A model generated the notes under the pieces. The model searched no databases. It saw only the letters and a program-made list of their open reading frames with translations, and had not been told where the DNA came from. This document shows, one piece after another, positions 47,941 through 56,983 of a stretch of DNA of 64,000 nucleotides. This DNA comes from Streptomyces laurentii. Lineage in GTDB: Bacteria > Actinomycetota > Actinomycetes > Streptomycetales > Streptomycetaceae. The stretch is from contig AP017424.1 in NCBI GenBank assembly GCA_002355495.1, positions 3,100,001 through 3,164,000 of the forward strand. The letters are read 5' to 3'. Made by a program: the position numbers and the translations under genes. Each line of letters begins with the position of its first letter. The first letter of the stretch is position 1.

Positions 47941-50900
47941 TCAGCCGGTCCCGTCCTCGCCCTCCGGCGTCCGCGCGTGCCGGGCGGGCCCGTCGGGCCG
48001 CGCGAGCAGCATGCGCGGGTCGGCGGCGCGGGTGATCGCGGTCTCGACGGCCGCGATCCGGTCGGCGAGCAGGCCGAGGGCGGCGACCGCCCGCCCCAGC
48101 GGGTCGTCGGCCGCGCCGCCGAGCGCGCGGGCGCGGCCGGTCGCGGCGACGATCTCCCGCCAGCGGGCGGTCTGTTCGGGCGTCCGGGTGCCGCGCAGCG
48201 CGGCCAGCCGGAGCAGGTTGGCCTCGGCGTCGCCGGTGAGGGTCTGGGCCTCGGCCGTGTAGTGGTCGTCGACGACGGCGGCGAGTTCGGCGTCGTTCAT
48301 CGCCGGGGAGATCCGGGCCGCGATCTTGTTCATGTTGCGGTACGAGCCCTGCAGCCGGAACGGCGGTTCGGTGCGCGCCTCGTCGGTCTGGGCGGCGGAG
48401 TCGATGTACGCCTCGTTCACGGCGAGCACCGTGGCGCGGGCGGTGAGCAGATGCCGCAGGACGGTCAGGACGCGGTCCGACTCGACGGGCGCGTACGGGT
48501 GCCGGAGCCGGGAGCGGTCGGCGAGCGGGTCGCCGGCGGCGAGCCGGGCGAGGAGTTCCACGTCGGCGCGGTCGCGGCCGGCGAGCGGGGCGAGGTCGGG
48601 GTGGGAGGTGAGGGCGTTCTCCACGAAGCTGAACGCGAACGCCTCCTCCTTCCCGGTCAGGACGTCGCCGAGGTTCCACACGTCGGCGCGGTTGGCGAGC
48701 ATGTCGGGGACGCGGAAGCGGCCGCCGGACTCGGTGTACGGGTTGCCGGCCATGCAGACGGCGAAGCGCTTGCCGCGCAGGTCGTGCCCGGCGAGGGTGC
48801 GGGTGGCGTCGCAGAGCGGGATGAACTTCTGCAGGAAGTCGGGCGAGCAGTGCTGGATGTCGTCCACGTACAGCATCACGTTGTTGCCCGCGGCGAGCGC
48901 GAAGGCGATCTTCTCCAGTTCGCGCCGGGCCGCCGAGTCGGGCGCCTCGGCCGGGTCGAGGGAGGTGGTGGCGCGGCCGAGGGCGGGGCCGTCGACCTTG
49001 ACCAGGAGCAGGCCGAGGCGGTCGGCGACGTACTCGACGAGGGTCGTCTTGCCGTAGCCGGGCGGCGAGAGCAGCATCAGCAGGCCGTGGGTGTCGGCGC
49101 GCTTGGCGTCGCCCGCCGCGCCGAGCTGCTTGGCGAGGTTGTCGCCGATCAGCGGCAGGTACACCTCGTCGACGAGCCGGTTGCGGACGAACGACGACAT
49201 GACGCGCGGCCGGTGCTCGTCCAGGCGCAGCCGTCCGCGGGCGTCGGCGACGAGCGCGGCGCGGCGGCGCTGGTAGGCGCGGAACGCCGGGACGTCCTGG
49301 GTGGTGAACTCGGCCGTACGGTGCAGGAATTCGGCGAGCCGCAGCTCCAACGTCCGCCCGTGCAGGCGGGGATGGCTGCCGAGCAGGCCGGTGACGGTGG
49401 CCGTGGTGGCGCCGTCGATGTCGTAGTGGCCGAGTACGGAGCAGAGTTCGACGGCGGCGGCCTCCGCCAGGACACCGCTGCCGGCCGTCTCGTCCGGCTC
49501 GCCGGAGGCGGTCGCGTAGGCGTGCAGCCAGCCCTCGACGAGCTGGCGGCGGGCGGCGAGGTCCGGCAGGGCGCGGACGTCCTCGTCGTACGCCGTGGTG
49601 CCGACGGCCCGGCGGAACTTCTCCAGGAGGGTGCGGGCCTCGGCCGAGACCGCGAACCCGGCCGGGGCGGCGGCCAGTTCCTCCACGAGGTACGCGGCGG
49701 CGGCCGGGTCGCCGGTCTCCTCGGCCAGTTCGGCGCGCAGCACGTCGAGGGCCGGGGCCGCGCCGAACAGGTCGCGGGCCCGGGTGAGCGAGACGGCCTG
49801 CCGCTGCCAGCGGGTACGCGACTCCTCGTCGGCCGTGTGCGCCCAGAAGAACTGGGCGGCGGCCCGCGCCGCCGCCGGGTGGCGCAGCACTCCGGCGCCC
49901 TCGCGCAGCCGCAGCACGGCGGCGAGGACGGCCGTCGCGTCGTGGTCGTGGACCCCGCGCTCGTACCCCTCGTCGTACGCGGCCTCGGCGGCCCGCCGGA
50001 CCAGCGCGGCCAGGCTGTCCGTCGTCGCGCCGTCCGCGGCCTCGGCGTCGGCGGGCAGGGCGGCGAGCGCGTCGGCACCGTGCTCGGCGAGCAGCCGGGC
50101 GGCCAGGTACTCGGCGCGGTAGACGTCCGGCGACTCGGAGGGCAGCGCGCGGTTCCAGTACGGGCGGGCCGCCGCCAGCTCCGGGTCGTCGACGGGCGCG
50201 CGGTAGTCGGTGCCGGTCAGCGCGAAGGCGAGGGTGTCACCGTGCGGGACCAGGGTGAGTTCGGGCGACTGGCGCTGGACGGCGAAGCGGTGCCGGCCGA
50301 GCCGGATGGTCTCGCCGCCGTCGGCGTACAGCTCGGCCCGGTCGCGCAGCGCGCGCCCGGCCTCCTGCCGGGCGGCCGCGAGCCGGCCCGCCAGCTCCTC
50401 CGCCCGTACCTGGTCGCCGAGTTCGCGCAGTTCGTCGGCGGTGCGGCGGACCTTGGCGACCATCGGGTCGGAGGCGAAGTACGTGTGGACGTCGTCGTCG
50501 CCGCCGAGCTGCGCGGCCCGCCGGGCGACCGACTCCAGGATGCGGGCGGCCGATTCGGCGAGCCGCTCGGCGCGACGGGCGCGGGCGTCGGTGAGGGTCT
50601 GGCGGCGGGCGGCGAACGCGTCGTGGATCTCGGTGCGCTTCTCGGTGAGTTCGCCGAGGAAGCCGTCGTGCTCCGCGAAGCGGGACTCCAGGTTCTCCAG
50701 CTGGAGCAGCAGCGCGCCGAGCCGGGTGTCGCAGTCCTCGGGGGTGGCGGCGTCGGCGAGGGCGCCGGTGACGGACTCGGCGAGCAGGGCGAACTCGGCG
50801 GTGAACTCGGCCCGCCCCTCGTGCTCCAGGAGTTCGGCTCGGCGCGAAGTGAGCGTGGCCCGGGCCCGGTTGACGCCGCCGAGGACGTCCGCGATCCGCT

Positions 50901-53004
50901 CCAGGATCGCGGTGCGGACGGTGGCGTCGGCGATGTCGAGGCCGGCGACGACCTCGCTGAGGGTGCGCAGCCCGGCGGCGTGCTCGTCGAGGCGTTCGGC
51001 GAGCGCGCGGGTCTCGGCGACGGTCCGGGCCTCGGCCGCGGCGGCGGCGAGCCGGTCGGCCTCGGCGGCCTGCGCGGTGAACGCGTCGTCGCGGCGGAGG
51101 AAGGCGACGGCCCGCTGGGCGGCGGAGGCGAGGTCGTCGTCGGTGCGGCGGGCCAGGGCGTCGACGGCCTCGGTGTCGGCGTACCGCAGTTCGCGTACGG
51201 AGAGCAGCCGGCCCTGGGCGCGGCGCAGCGCGGTGAGCCGGGCGATCCACTCCTCGGCGCCGGCCGGGGACTCGCCGCGGACCTGCCGGACGAGCTTGGT
51301 GATCGCGCGCTCGGCCTCCGCGAGGGCGTCGGCGGCCCGGGCCGCGAGGGTGGTCACCGTCTCGAACTCGGCGAGCACCTGGCCGGCGGTCACGCGGACC
51401 GCGTCGAGCGGGGCGGCCAGGTCGCCGGTGTCCGGGTCGCCGAGCCAGTGGTGGGCGTCGGCGGCCCGGGCGCAGGCGGCGGCCAGTGCCTCGTACGCCT
51501 GGCCGGAGGCCGGGTGGTCCCCCGTGTTCGCGGGGGTGGTCTCGGTCGCCAGGCGGGCGACGGCGAAGCAGTCGGAGATGCCGCGGATCAGGTCGGCGTT
51601 GCCGATCCGGGCGAGCGGCCCGTCGGCGTCCGGGCCGGTGCCGGCCGGAGCGGTGTGGGTGTCGGCCGTGAACGGGGTCCGCCACACCTGCGCGGTGTGC
51701 ACCCGGCCCGCCTCCGTGCCGCCCGCGCGCAGCACCACCATGGTGCCGTCGTCGAGCAGCGCGTGCCCGCGCCCGGCGACCGGGCGGTCGACCGACTCGC
51801 GGACCCGGTTGTACGGGAGCAGCAGGCTGCGCCCGTCGTCCGGCGCGCGGAACGTGTAGAGGACGTCCTCGCCGTGCGGGGAGGTGACGGACCCGTCGTA
51901 CGCGAGCCCGGCGGTGTCCGTGTCGAAGGTCCGCACCGTGCCGTCGGCGAGGCAGTAGCCGCCGGGGAAGACGACGCCCCGGTCCTCGGGCAGCCGCAGG
52001 CACGCCTGCCCGAGGCCGTCGAGCCGGACGGTCTCGCCGGTCAGGGTGTGGAAGACCAGGTGGCGGACGGTCTCCTCCTTGTACGGGCGGACCCGGACGA
52101 GGAGCAGCGGGCCGACAAAGGCGTGGGCGACCTCGGCGTCGGTGAGCGACTGCAGCGGCTCGTCGACCGGCTCGGCGTACACGCCCTCGCGGGTCTCGGT
52201 GTCGTCCGCCGTCTTGAGGGTGAGCGTGCCGCCGACGGTGGAGACGAACAGCCGCCCGCCGAGGGAGATGTGCGGATGCCGGCCAGGTACGTGGTCGTCG
52301 CGGCCGGTCTGCCGCCAGTCGACCTCCTGCGCGGGCGGGGCGAGGGCCACGAGGTCGCGCTCGCCCTGGGCGTCCATGAAGCGGTACGTGCCGGACGGGC
52401 CGGCCTCCCAGCGCAGCACCCGCAGGTCCTCGGCGACGTCCGCGGAGCCCCCGGTGCCGTTCGCGGCGCCCAAACCCGCCTTGCCCGCACTCGTCTTGCC
52501 CGTGCCGAAGACGGCGAGCAGGCGTCCTTCCGTACGGCGCAGGCGGAGCAGCCGGGCGCCCTGGAAGTAGCGGTGCAGGGCGGTGAACTCGCGGACGAAG
52601 GCCGGGTCGTCGAGGAGACCGGGCACGGCGTCCTCGGGCCGCTCGGCGAACTCCCGGTCGTACAGGGCGAAGACGTCGGCGACGCGCGGCTCGCCGCCGC
52701 TCCGGGCGGCGGCCGGGCGGGTCCGGCCGGCCAGCAGCAGACCGGCGGCGGGGTCGACGGCGACCAGGTCCGTCAGGACGCAGGCGTCGGCGGTCCGCAG
52801 CTGCCCGGTGCCGGTGAGCTCCAGGTCGCCGGAGCCGAAGGCGCGGGTCCGGGCCTCGTTCAACGCCTCGGTGCGGGCGGCGAGTTCGGCCGCCTGGGCG
52901 GTGAGCCGGTCGCGCAGCACCGCGTACGCGTCCTCGTCGACTCCGTGGGCGGCGGCGCGCCGGGCGCCGGTGTCCTGCTGCTGCTCGGGTGTCGTGGTGT
53001 TCAT
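47941..53004 (-). CDS. Giant AAA ATPase of the DNA-repair ATPase (DUF3686) type
   Basis: This is a 1687-residue protein. An N-terminal part (about 1-560) looks beta-rich, with repeating WR/VFHT/DG motifs. A long helical, coiled-coil middle follows (about 600-1000, rich in Ala, Glu, Arg, Leu). A C-terminal AAA domain (about 1290-1600) has Walker A PPGYGKT with Lys1319 and a Walker-B-like YVDDIQH at 1379-1385 (Asp-Asp where Asp-Glu is usual), then FRLQGSYRNMNKIA as sensor/arginine region. ATG 53002-53004 has GAGAGG. It lies downstream of a flotillin gene, and such pairs recur in bacteria. Despite the family name, no repair activity is established. Confidence 0.82.
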   Translation of the reverse strand: MNTTTPEQQQDTGARRAAAHGVDEDAYAVLRDRLTAQAAELAARTEALNEARTRAFGSGDLELTGTGQLRTADACVLTDLVAVDPAAGLLLAGRTRPAAARSGGEPRVADVFALYDREFAERPEDAVPGLLDDPAFVREFTALHRYFQGARLLRLRRTEGRLLAVFGTGKTSAGKAGLGAANGTGGSADVAEDLRVLRWEAGPSGTYRFMDAQGERDLVALAPPAQEVDWRQTGRDDHVPGRHPHISLGGRLFVSTVGGTLTLKTADDTETREGVYAEPVDEPLQSLTDAEVAHAFVGPLLLVRVRPYKEETVRHLVFHTLTGETVRLDGLGQACLRLPEDRGVVFPGGYCLADGTVRTFDTDTAGLAYDGSVTSPHGEDVLYTFRAPDDGRSLLLPYNRVRESVDRPVAGRGHALLDDGTMVVLRAGGTEAGRVHTAQVWRTPFTADTHTAPAGTGPDADGPLARIGNADLIRGISDCFAVARLATETTPANTGDHPASGQAYEALAAACARAADAHHWLGDPDTGDLAAPLDAVRVTAGQVLAEFETVTTLAARAADALAEAERAITKLVRQVRGESPAGAEEWIARLTALRRAQGRLLSVRELRYADTEAVDALARRTDDDLASAAQRAVAFLRRDDAFTAQAAEADRLAAAAAEARTVAETRALAERLDEHAAGLRTLSEVVAGLDIADATVRTAILERIADVLGGVNRARATLTSRRAELLEHEGRAEFTAEFALLAESVTGALADAATPEDCDTRLGALLLQLENLESRFAEHDGFLGELTEKRTEIHDAFAARRQTLTDARARRAERLAESAARILESVARRAAQLGGDDDVHTYFASDPMVAKVRRTADELRELGDQVRAEELAGRLAAARQEAGRALRDRAELYADGGETIRLGRHRFAVQRQSPELTLVPHGDTLAFALTGTDYRAPVDDPELAAARPYWNRALPSESPDVYRAEYLAARLLAEHGADALAALPADAEAADGATTDSLAALVRRAAEAAYDEGYERGVHDHDATAVLAAVLRLREGAGVLRHPAAARAAAQFFWAHTADEESRTRWQRQAVSLTRARDLFGAAPALDVLRAELAEETGDPAAAAYLVEELAAAPAGFAVSAEARTLLEKFRRAVGTTAYDEDVRALPDLAARRQLVEGWLHAYATASGEPDETAGSGVLAEAAAVELCSVLGHYDIDGATTATVTGLLGSHPRLHGRTLELRLAEFLHRTAEFTTQDVPAFRAYQRRRAALVADARGRLRLDEHRPRVMSSFVRNRLVDEVYLPLIGDNLAKQLGAAGDAKRADTHGLLMLLSPPGYGKTTLVEYVADRLGLLLVKVDGPALGRATTSLDPAEAPDSAARRELEKIAFALAAGNNVMLYVDDIQHCSPDFLQKFIPLCDATRTLAGHDLRGKRFAVCMAGNPYTESGGRFRVPDMLANRADVWNLGDVLTGKEEAFAFSFVENALTSHPDLAPLAGRDRADVELLARLAAGDPLADRSRLRHPYAPVESDRVLTVLRHLLTARATVLAVNEAYIDSAAQTDEARTEPPFRLQGSYRNMNKIAARISPAMNDAELAAVVDDHYTAEAQTLTGDAEANLLRLAALRGTRTPEQTARWREIVAATGRARALGGAADDPLGRAVAALGLLADRIAAVETAITRAADPRMLLARPDGPARHARTPEGEDGTG

Positions 53005-53048
53005 CCCGCCGTACCTCTCTCGTTCCTCCGCGCCGTGCGGGGAGGCCT

Positions 53049-53089
53049 GGGGGCCGGTGCCGGGACCCCCGTACCCGGCACCGGCCTCC
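53049..53089 (-). promoter_or_regulatory. Strong hairpin in the flotillin-ATPase junction
   Basis: GGCCGGTGCCGGG (53052-53064) pairs perfectly with CCCGGCACCGGCC (53074-53086), extended by a G-T and two G-C pairs. The loop is 9 bases. It lies 45-85 bases before the ATPase start in the leftward direction. The following 120 bases carry CCCCCGGTTT-like repeats. It could damp ATPase expression relative to flotillin or protect an mRNA end. Confidence 0.55.
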
Positions 53090-53213
53090 CGGCCCCCGTC
53101 CCCCGATTCCCCCCTGGCTCCGGTTTCCCCCCGGACCCCGGGTCTCCCCCTGGCCCCCGGTTTCCCCCGGCCCCTGGTCACGTCCCCCGTGTCCCCCGGT
53201 CCGGGTGGTGCGG

Positions 53214-55244
53214 TCAGCTCGCGGCCGGGGCCGCACCGTTCCTCTCGGCGGCGACCGGAACCGCGGCCTGGGCCGGGACGAGTGCCCCCGCGTCCAGGAC
53301 GCCGGACCGCATGACCTTCGAGAGCAGCGCCGACACGCTCAGGTTCTGCACGTCGGCCGTGGAGAGCGAGCCGAGCACCTTCGTCAGGTCCTCGGTGAAG
53401 GCCCCGTCCCCGTTCAGCCACGGCTTCGCCAGGGCCTGCGCGGTCTGCGAGTGGTCGACGAACCCGTCGACCGCCTTGCCGAGCGAGATGGACTGCACCA
53501 GCCGGTCGAGGAAGACGGACTCCCCGCCCACGATGTTGATGTCCGCGTTCTCCAGACCGGTCGCCAGCACCGTGGCCTGCGCCTCGGCGACCTGCCGCTG
53601 GACGTCGAGCCCGGCGAGCCGGATGTCCTTCTCGGCCTCCAGCCGGAGCCGGTACTCCTCGTGGGCGCGCGACGCCTCGTCGAGCGCGGCCATGGCGGCG
53701 GCCTTCTCGGTGAGACCCGCGGCCTCCGACTTCAGCTTCTCGCCGATCGCCTCGGCCTCCGCGAGCGCCTTCGCCCGCAGGCCCTCCGCCTCGGCGCGCA
53801 GCCGCGCCTCGGTCGCGTCGGCCTCCGCGCGGCCCGTCTTCTCGATGGCCGCGGCCTCCTGCAGCCGGACCCGGGTGGCGGCCAGGCCCTCGGCGGCGGC
53901 CTCGGCCTCGATGCCCTCGGCGAGCCGGATCTTGGCGCGGGCCTCCAGCTCGGCGGCCTTGTTGCGGGCCTCGGCGAGCGTCAGCTCCTCGGCCGCCTTG
54001 TGGACGGCCGCCTGCTCGGCCGCCTCCGCCGCCTTGATGTCCTTGACCAGCTTCTCCTGCGCCTCCGCCTCGGCGGCGATGACGATCGCGGCCCGCTCGC
54101 GCTCGGCCTCCTCGACCGTCCGCAGCCGCCTGATCGACTCCTCCTGCTCGGCGACCGTACGGTCCACCGCGACCCGCTCGCGGATCACCTCGGCGATCTC
54201 GCGGCGCTCCGCCTCGACCTCCTTCTCGGCGGCGATCCGGGTCAGTTCGGTCTCCCGGTCGCGGGCGATGACCTCGAGCAGGCGGTCCTTCTCGATCCGC
54301 TCGTTCTCGACGGCGATGACGCGCTCGCGGTTCTTCTGGGCGACCGCGACCTCACGGGCCTGGTTCTCCCTCTGGACGCCCAGCTGCTCCTCCGTACGCA
54401 GGAAGGCGCTCTGCGCGCGCAGCCGCTCCTCCTCCGCGACCCGCGCGGTCTCGGCCTCCTCCCGCGCCCGTACGGTGTCGATCTCGCGCTTCTGCTTGAT
54501 CTCGGCGTCGGCCTGACGGCGCTCCAGCTCCAGGATGGCCTCCCGGGCGTCGACGTTCTGCCGGGTGATCTCCTTCTCCTCGGTGCGCCGGAACTCGTTG
54601 GTCCGCACGTGCTCTACCGTGGTCAGCTCGGTGATCTTCCGGATGCCCTGCGCGTCGAGGACGTTGTCGGGGTCGAGCTGGGTGAGCGGCGTCTGCTCCA
54701 GGTAGTCGATCGCCGCGTCCTCCAGGCTGTAGCCGTTGAGGTCGACGCCGATGATCTCGATGATCCGGAAGCGCAGTTCCTCGCGCATCGTGTACAGGTC
54801 GGTGAAGTCCATCTGCTTGCCGACGGTCTTCAGCGCCTCGGAGAACTTCGCGTTGAACAGCTCCTGCAGCGTGGCCTGGTCGCTCGCCCGTGCCGTGCCG
54901 ATCGCCTGGGCGACCTTCACGACGTCCGCGACGGTCTTGTTCACGCGGACGAAGAAGGTGATCCGGATGTCGGCCCGGATGTTGTCCTTGCAGATCAGGC
55001 CGTCGCGGCCGGTGCGGGAGATCTCGATGGTCTTCACCGAGATGTCCATGATCTCGGCCCGGTGCAGGACGGGCAGCACGACCTGCCCGGTGAAGGTGAC
55101 GTCGACCTTGCGCATCTTGGACACGATCAGCGCCTTGCCCTGTTCCACCTTGCGGAACAGGCGGCTGATCGTGAACAGGACGACGAGGGCGACGACCAGG
55201 ACCATGACGACGAGTACGCCCAGGCCTGAGGTGATGGCATCCAT
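53214..55244 (-). CDS. Flotillin/SPFH-domain membrane scaffold protein
   Basis: This is a 676-residue protein. An N-terminal membrane helix (LGVLVVMVLVVALVVLFTISRLF) is followed by the SPFH domain (about 35-210, with GKALIVSKM, VLPVLHRAEIMDISVKTIEI and FRIIEIIGVDLNGYSLEDAAIDYLEQTPL). A very long Glu/Ala/Arg coiled coil (about 210-560) and a C-terminal segment with GGESVFLDRLVQSISLGKAVDGF complete it. This matches bacterial flotillins that organise membrane microdomains. ATG 55242-55244 has a GGGGGG-type site. The giant ATPase gene follows after 209 bases on the same strand and presumably works with it. Confidence 0.92.
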   Translation of the reverse strand: MDAITSGLGVLVVMVLVVALVVLFTISRLFRKVEQGKALIVSKMRKVDVTFTGQVVLPVLHRAEIMDISVKTIEISRTGRDGLICKDNIRADIRITFFVRVNKTVADVVKVAQAIGTARASDQATLQELFNAKFSEALKTVGKQMDFTDLYTMREELRFRIIEIIGVDLNGYSLEDAAIDYLEQTPLTQLDPDNVLDAQGIRKITELTTVEHVRTNEFRRTEEKEITRQNVDAREAILELERRQADAEIKQKREIDTVRAREEAETARVAEEERLRAQSAFLRTEEQLGVQRENQAREVAVAQKNRERVIAVENERIEKDRLLEVIARDRETELTRIAAEKEVEAERREIAEVIRERVAVDRTVAEQEESIRRLRTVEEAERERAAIVIAAEAEAQEKLVKDIKAAEAAEQAAVHKAAEELTLAEARNKAAELEARAKIRLAEGIEAEAAAEGLAATRVRLQEAAAIEKTGRAEADATEARLRAEAEGLRAKALAEAEAIGEKLKSEAAGLTEKAAAMAALDEASRAHEEYRLRLEAEKDIRLAGLDVQRQVAEAQATVLATGLENADINIVGGESVFLDRLVQSISLGKAVDGFVDHSQTAQALAKPWLNGDGAFTEDLTKVLGSLSTADVQNLSVSALLSKVMRSGVLDAGALVPAQAAVPVAAERNGAAPAAS

Positions 55245-55729
55245 GTGAGGACCCCCCTGACGATCGGAGAAGGACGGTCGTCCCCGCACGGCTCGTCCGC
55301 ACGGACACGCGCCGGGTCGGCTGCTCGCGGGGACCGCGAGAGCGCGGGCGGGACCGAGGACGGGGGCAGGAGCGGGAACGGAAGCGTGCGCGCCGGCGTC
55401 ACAGCTGTTGACACGGTGCGTACGCGATACGCGAGAACGCGGGTTCGCGACAGCGCTGAGGCGTGATGACGCCCCGACGGACGGACGACGCGAAGGCGGC
55501 GACCGGCTCCGTCGCCGGGCCGTTTCCACCTTCCCCTTCCACACTTCCGGCGCCCGGCAGCGAAGGCGCTTCCGCGCCTTCGCCTCTGCCATTCTGACGT
55601 GCCGACATGGCACGGCGCATTGCCGGAGTCCGGCAGTTTTTACGACTTCTTTATGCCGACTTCACGCCCCTCTAGCGCCGTCTCGCGCCCCCGCGTGCCC
55701 CTCGCGCCGTTCCCGCGTCGCCGGCGCGC
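55245..55729. other. Intergenic region between flotillin and PucR genes
   Basis: This holds 485 bases with two structured elements. A 10-bp hairpin GCGAAGGCGC-TTCC-GCGCCTTCGC (55560-55583) may terminate the PucR gene transcript. TGCCGG-AGT-CCGGCA at 55622-55636 is followed on the plus strand by GTTTTTA, a terminator facing right with no rightward gene before it. No gene is supported. Confidence 0.5.
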
Positions 55730-56824
55730 TCAGATCTGCTTCGCCGGCCAGCCGAGCAGACGCGCCCCGATCACGGCGGTCTGGAGCGTGTAACGGCTCG
55801 TGGGATCGGCGAGATCCGCGCCGGTCAGCCGGTGGATCCGGTCCAGCCGGTACGTCACCGCCCGGACCGACAGACTGAGCCGCTGGGCGGTCTGCGTGGT
55901 CACACAGCCGCTGTCGAAGAACGCCGTCAGCGTGTCGAGCAGCGGCTCCGCCCCGCCGCGCGCCGCCCGCAACGGCCCCAGCACGCTGACCACCAGGTCC
56001 TCCATGGCCTGCCGGTCCCGGGTGAGCACCGGGTAGACCAGCAGATCGGCCGCGTACAGGACGGGCACGTCGAGTTCGAGCCGGTCGGCGAGCTCCAGGG
56101 CGCGCAGGGCCTCCTCGTACGAGTGGACGACGCCGCCGGCCCCGGGCTGGGACCGGCCGACCGCCGCCTGGCCGCCGCCGGTCGCGGCGAACGCCTGCTT
56201 CGCGAAGTACGCGAGGACGTCGCGCTGGTCGCCCGGCGCGACGCACACCATCCGGCCGTCCTTCGTCGTCACCAGGATGCTCCGGTCGCCGAACCGGCCG
56301 ATCATCGCCCGCTCCACCTGCTGCGGCGCGAGGTCCGCCTCGCCGTACGGCCGCGGGCCGCAGGCCACCGCGACCGCGTGCGCGTGGGAGAGGTGCAGGC
56401 CGAAACGTTCCGCCCGGGCGGCGATCCGGCCCAGGTCGCTGCGGCCGTGCAGCAGGTCGTCGATGAACTCGCGCCGCTCCGCCTCCTCTTGGCGCACCGC
56501 GAGCCGCTGGGCCCGCTCGAACCCGCCGGACAGGGCGTCGATGGACTGCTCCACGACCGCGAGCAGATCGAGCGTGGTCCGCCGCGACAGCGAACGCTCC
56601 GGCCAGGCGGTGCGCACCGCCTCCAGATGGCGGCCGATCAGCGCCCGCAGCGCCTCGCCGTCCCCCGCCGCCCGCTCGCCCGAGTCCCGCAGCCGCAGCA
56701 ACTCGTCCCGGGTCAGCCGCCGCCCGCTCCCGGCGACGTCCGCCAGCAGCGGCCCGTACTCGTGCTCCTGCTCGTGCTCACGCCCGTACTCACGGTCTCG
56801 CTCGCGCTCGTACGTGTCCGTCAT
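55730..56824 (-). CDS. PucR/CdaR-family transcriptional regulator
   Basis: This is a 364-residue regulator. It has a GGDEF-like central region (FGLHLSHAHAVAVACG...ERAMIGRFGDRSILVTTKDGRMVCVAPG) and a C-terminal PucR HTH (LLDTLTAFFDSGCVTTQTAQRLSLSVRAVTYRLDRIHRLTGADL). The extreme N-terminus is rich in Arg/Glu/Tyr (YERERDREYGREHEQEHEYG) from short repeats. Members often govern purine or amino-acid catabolism, but in Streptomyces many have unknown targets. It stands between the flotillin and a GNAT gene, alone on its strand. Confidence 0.88.
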   Translation of the reverse strand: MTDTYERERDREYGREHEQEHEYGPLLADVAGSGRRLTRDELLRLRDSGERAAGDGEALRALIGRHLEAVRTAWPERSLSRRTTLDLLAVVEQSIDALSGGFERAQRLAVRQEEAERREFIDDLLHGRSDLGRIAARAERFGLHLSHAHAVAVACGPRPYGEADLAPQQVERAMIGRFGDRSILVTTKDGRMVCVAPGDQRDVLAYFAKQAFAATGGGQAAVGRSQPGAGGVVHSYEEALRALELADRLELDVPVLYAADLLVYPVLTRDRQAMEDLVVSVLGPLRAARGGAEPLLDTLTAFFDSGCVTTQTAQRLSLSVRAVTYRLDRIHRLTGADLADPTSRYTLQTAVIGARLLGWPAKQI

Positions 56825-56983
56825 CGTGCCGCCCCGCCCTCTCCCCGCCGTCTGCCCGCCGAGTGCCCGCCGAATTCCGTGCGGTTCTCTTCTCTGAACG
56901 TGACCGCTAAGAAGTCGTAAAGGATGCGCCGGGCACGGTCAAACCGCGGACAGCGGATATCGGCGGCCTTGTCCCGCTGACAC

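Noticed and set aside
47977..54516. A 2179-codon open frame on the plus strand, antisense to the ATPase and flotillin genes
   Set aside because: It runs opposite two well-supported genes. The protein is a Gly/Val/Arg/Glu-rich mirror of their codons with no domains. Such long antisense frames are expected from the extreme third-position GC bias.
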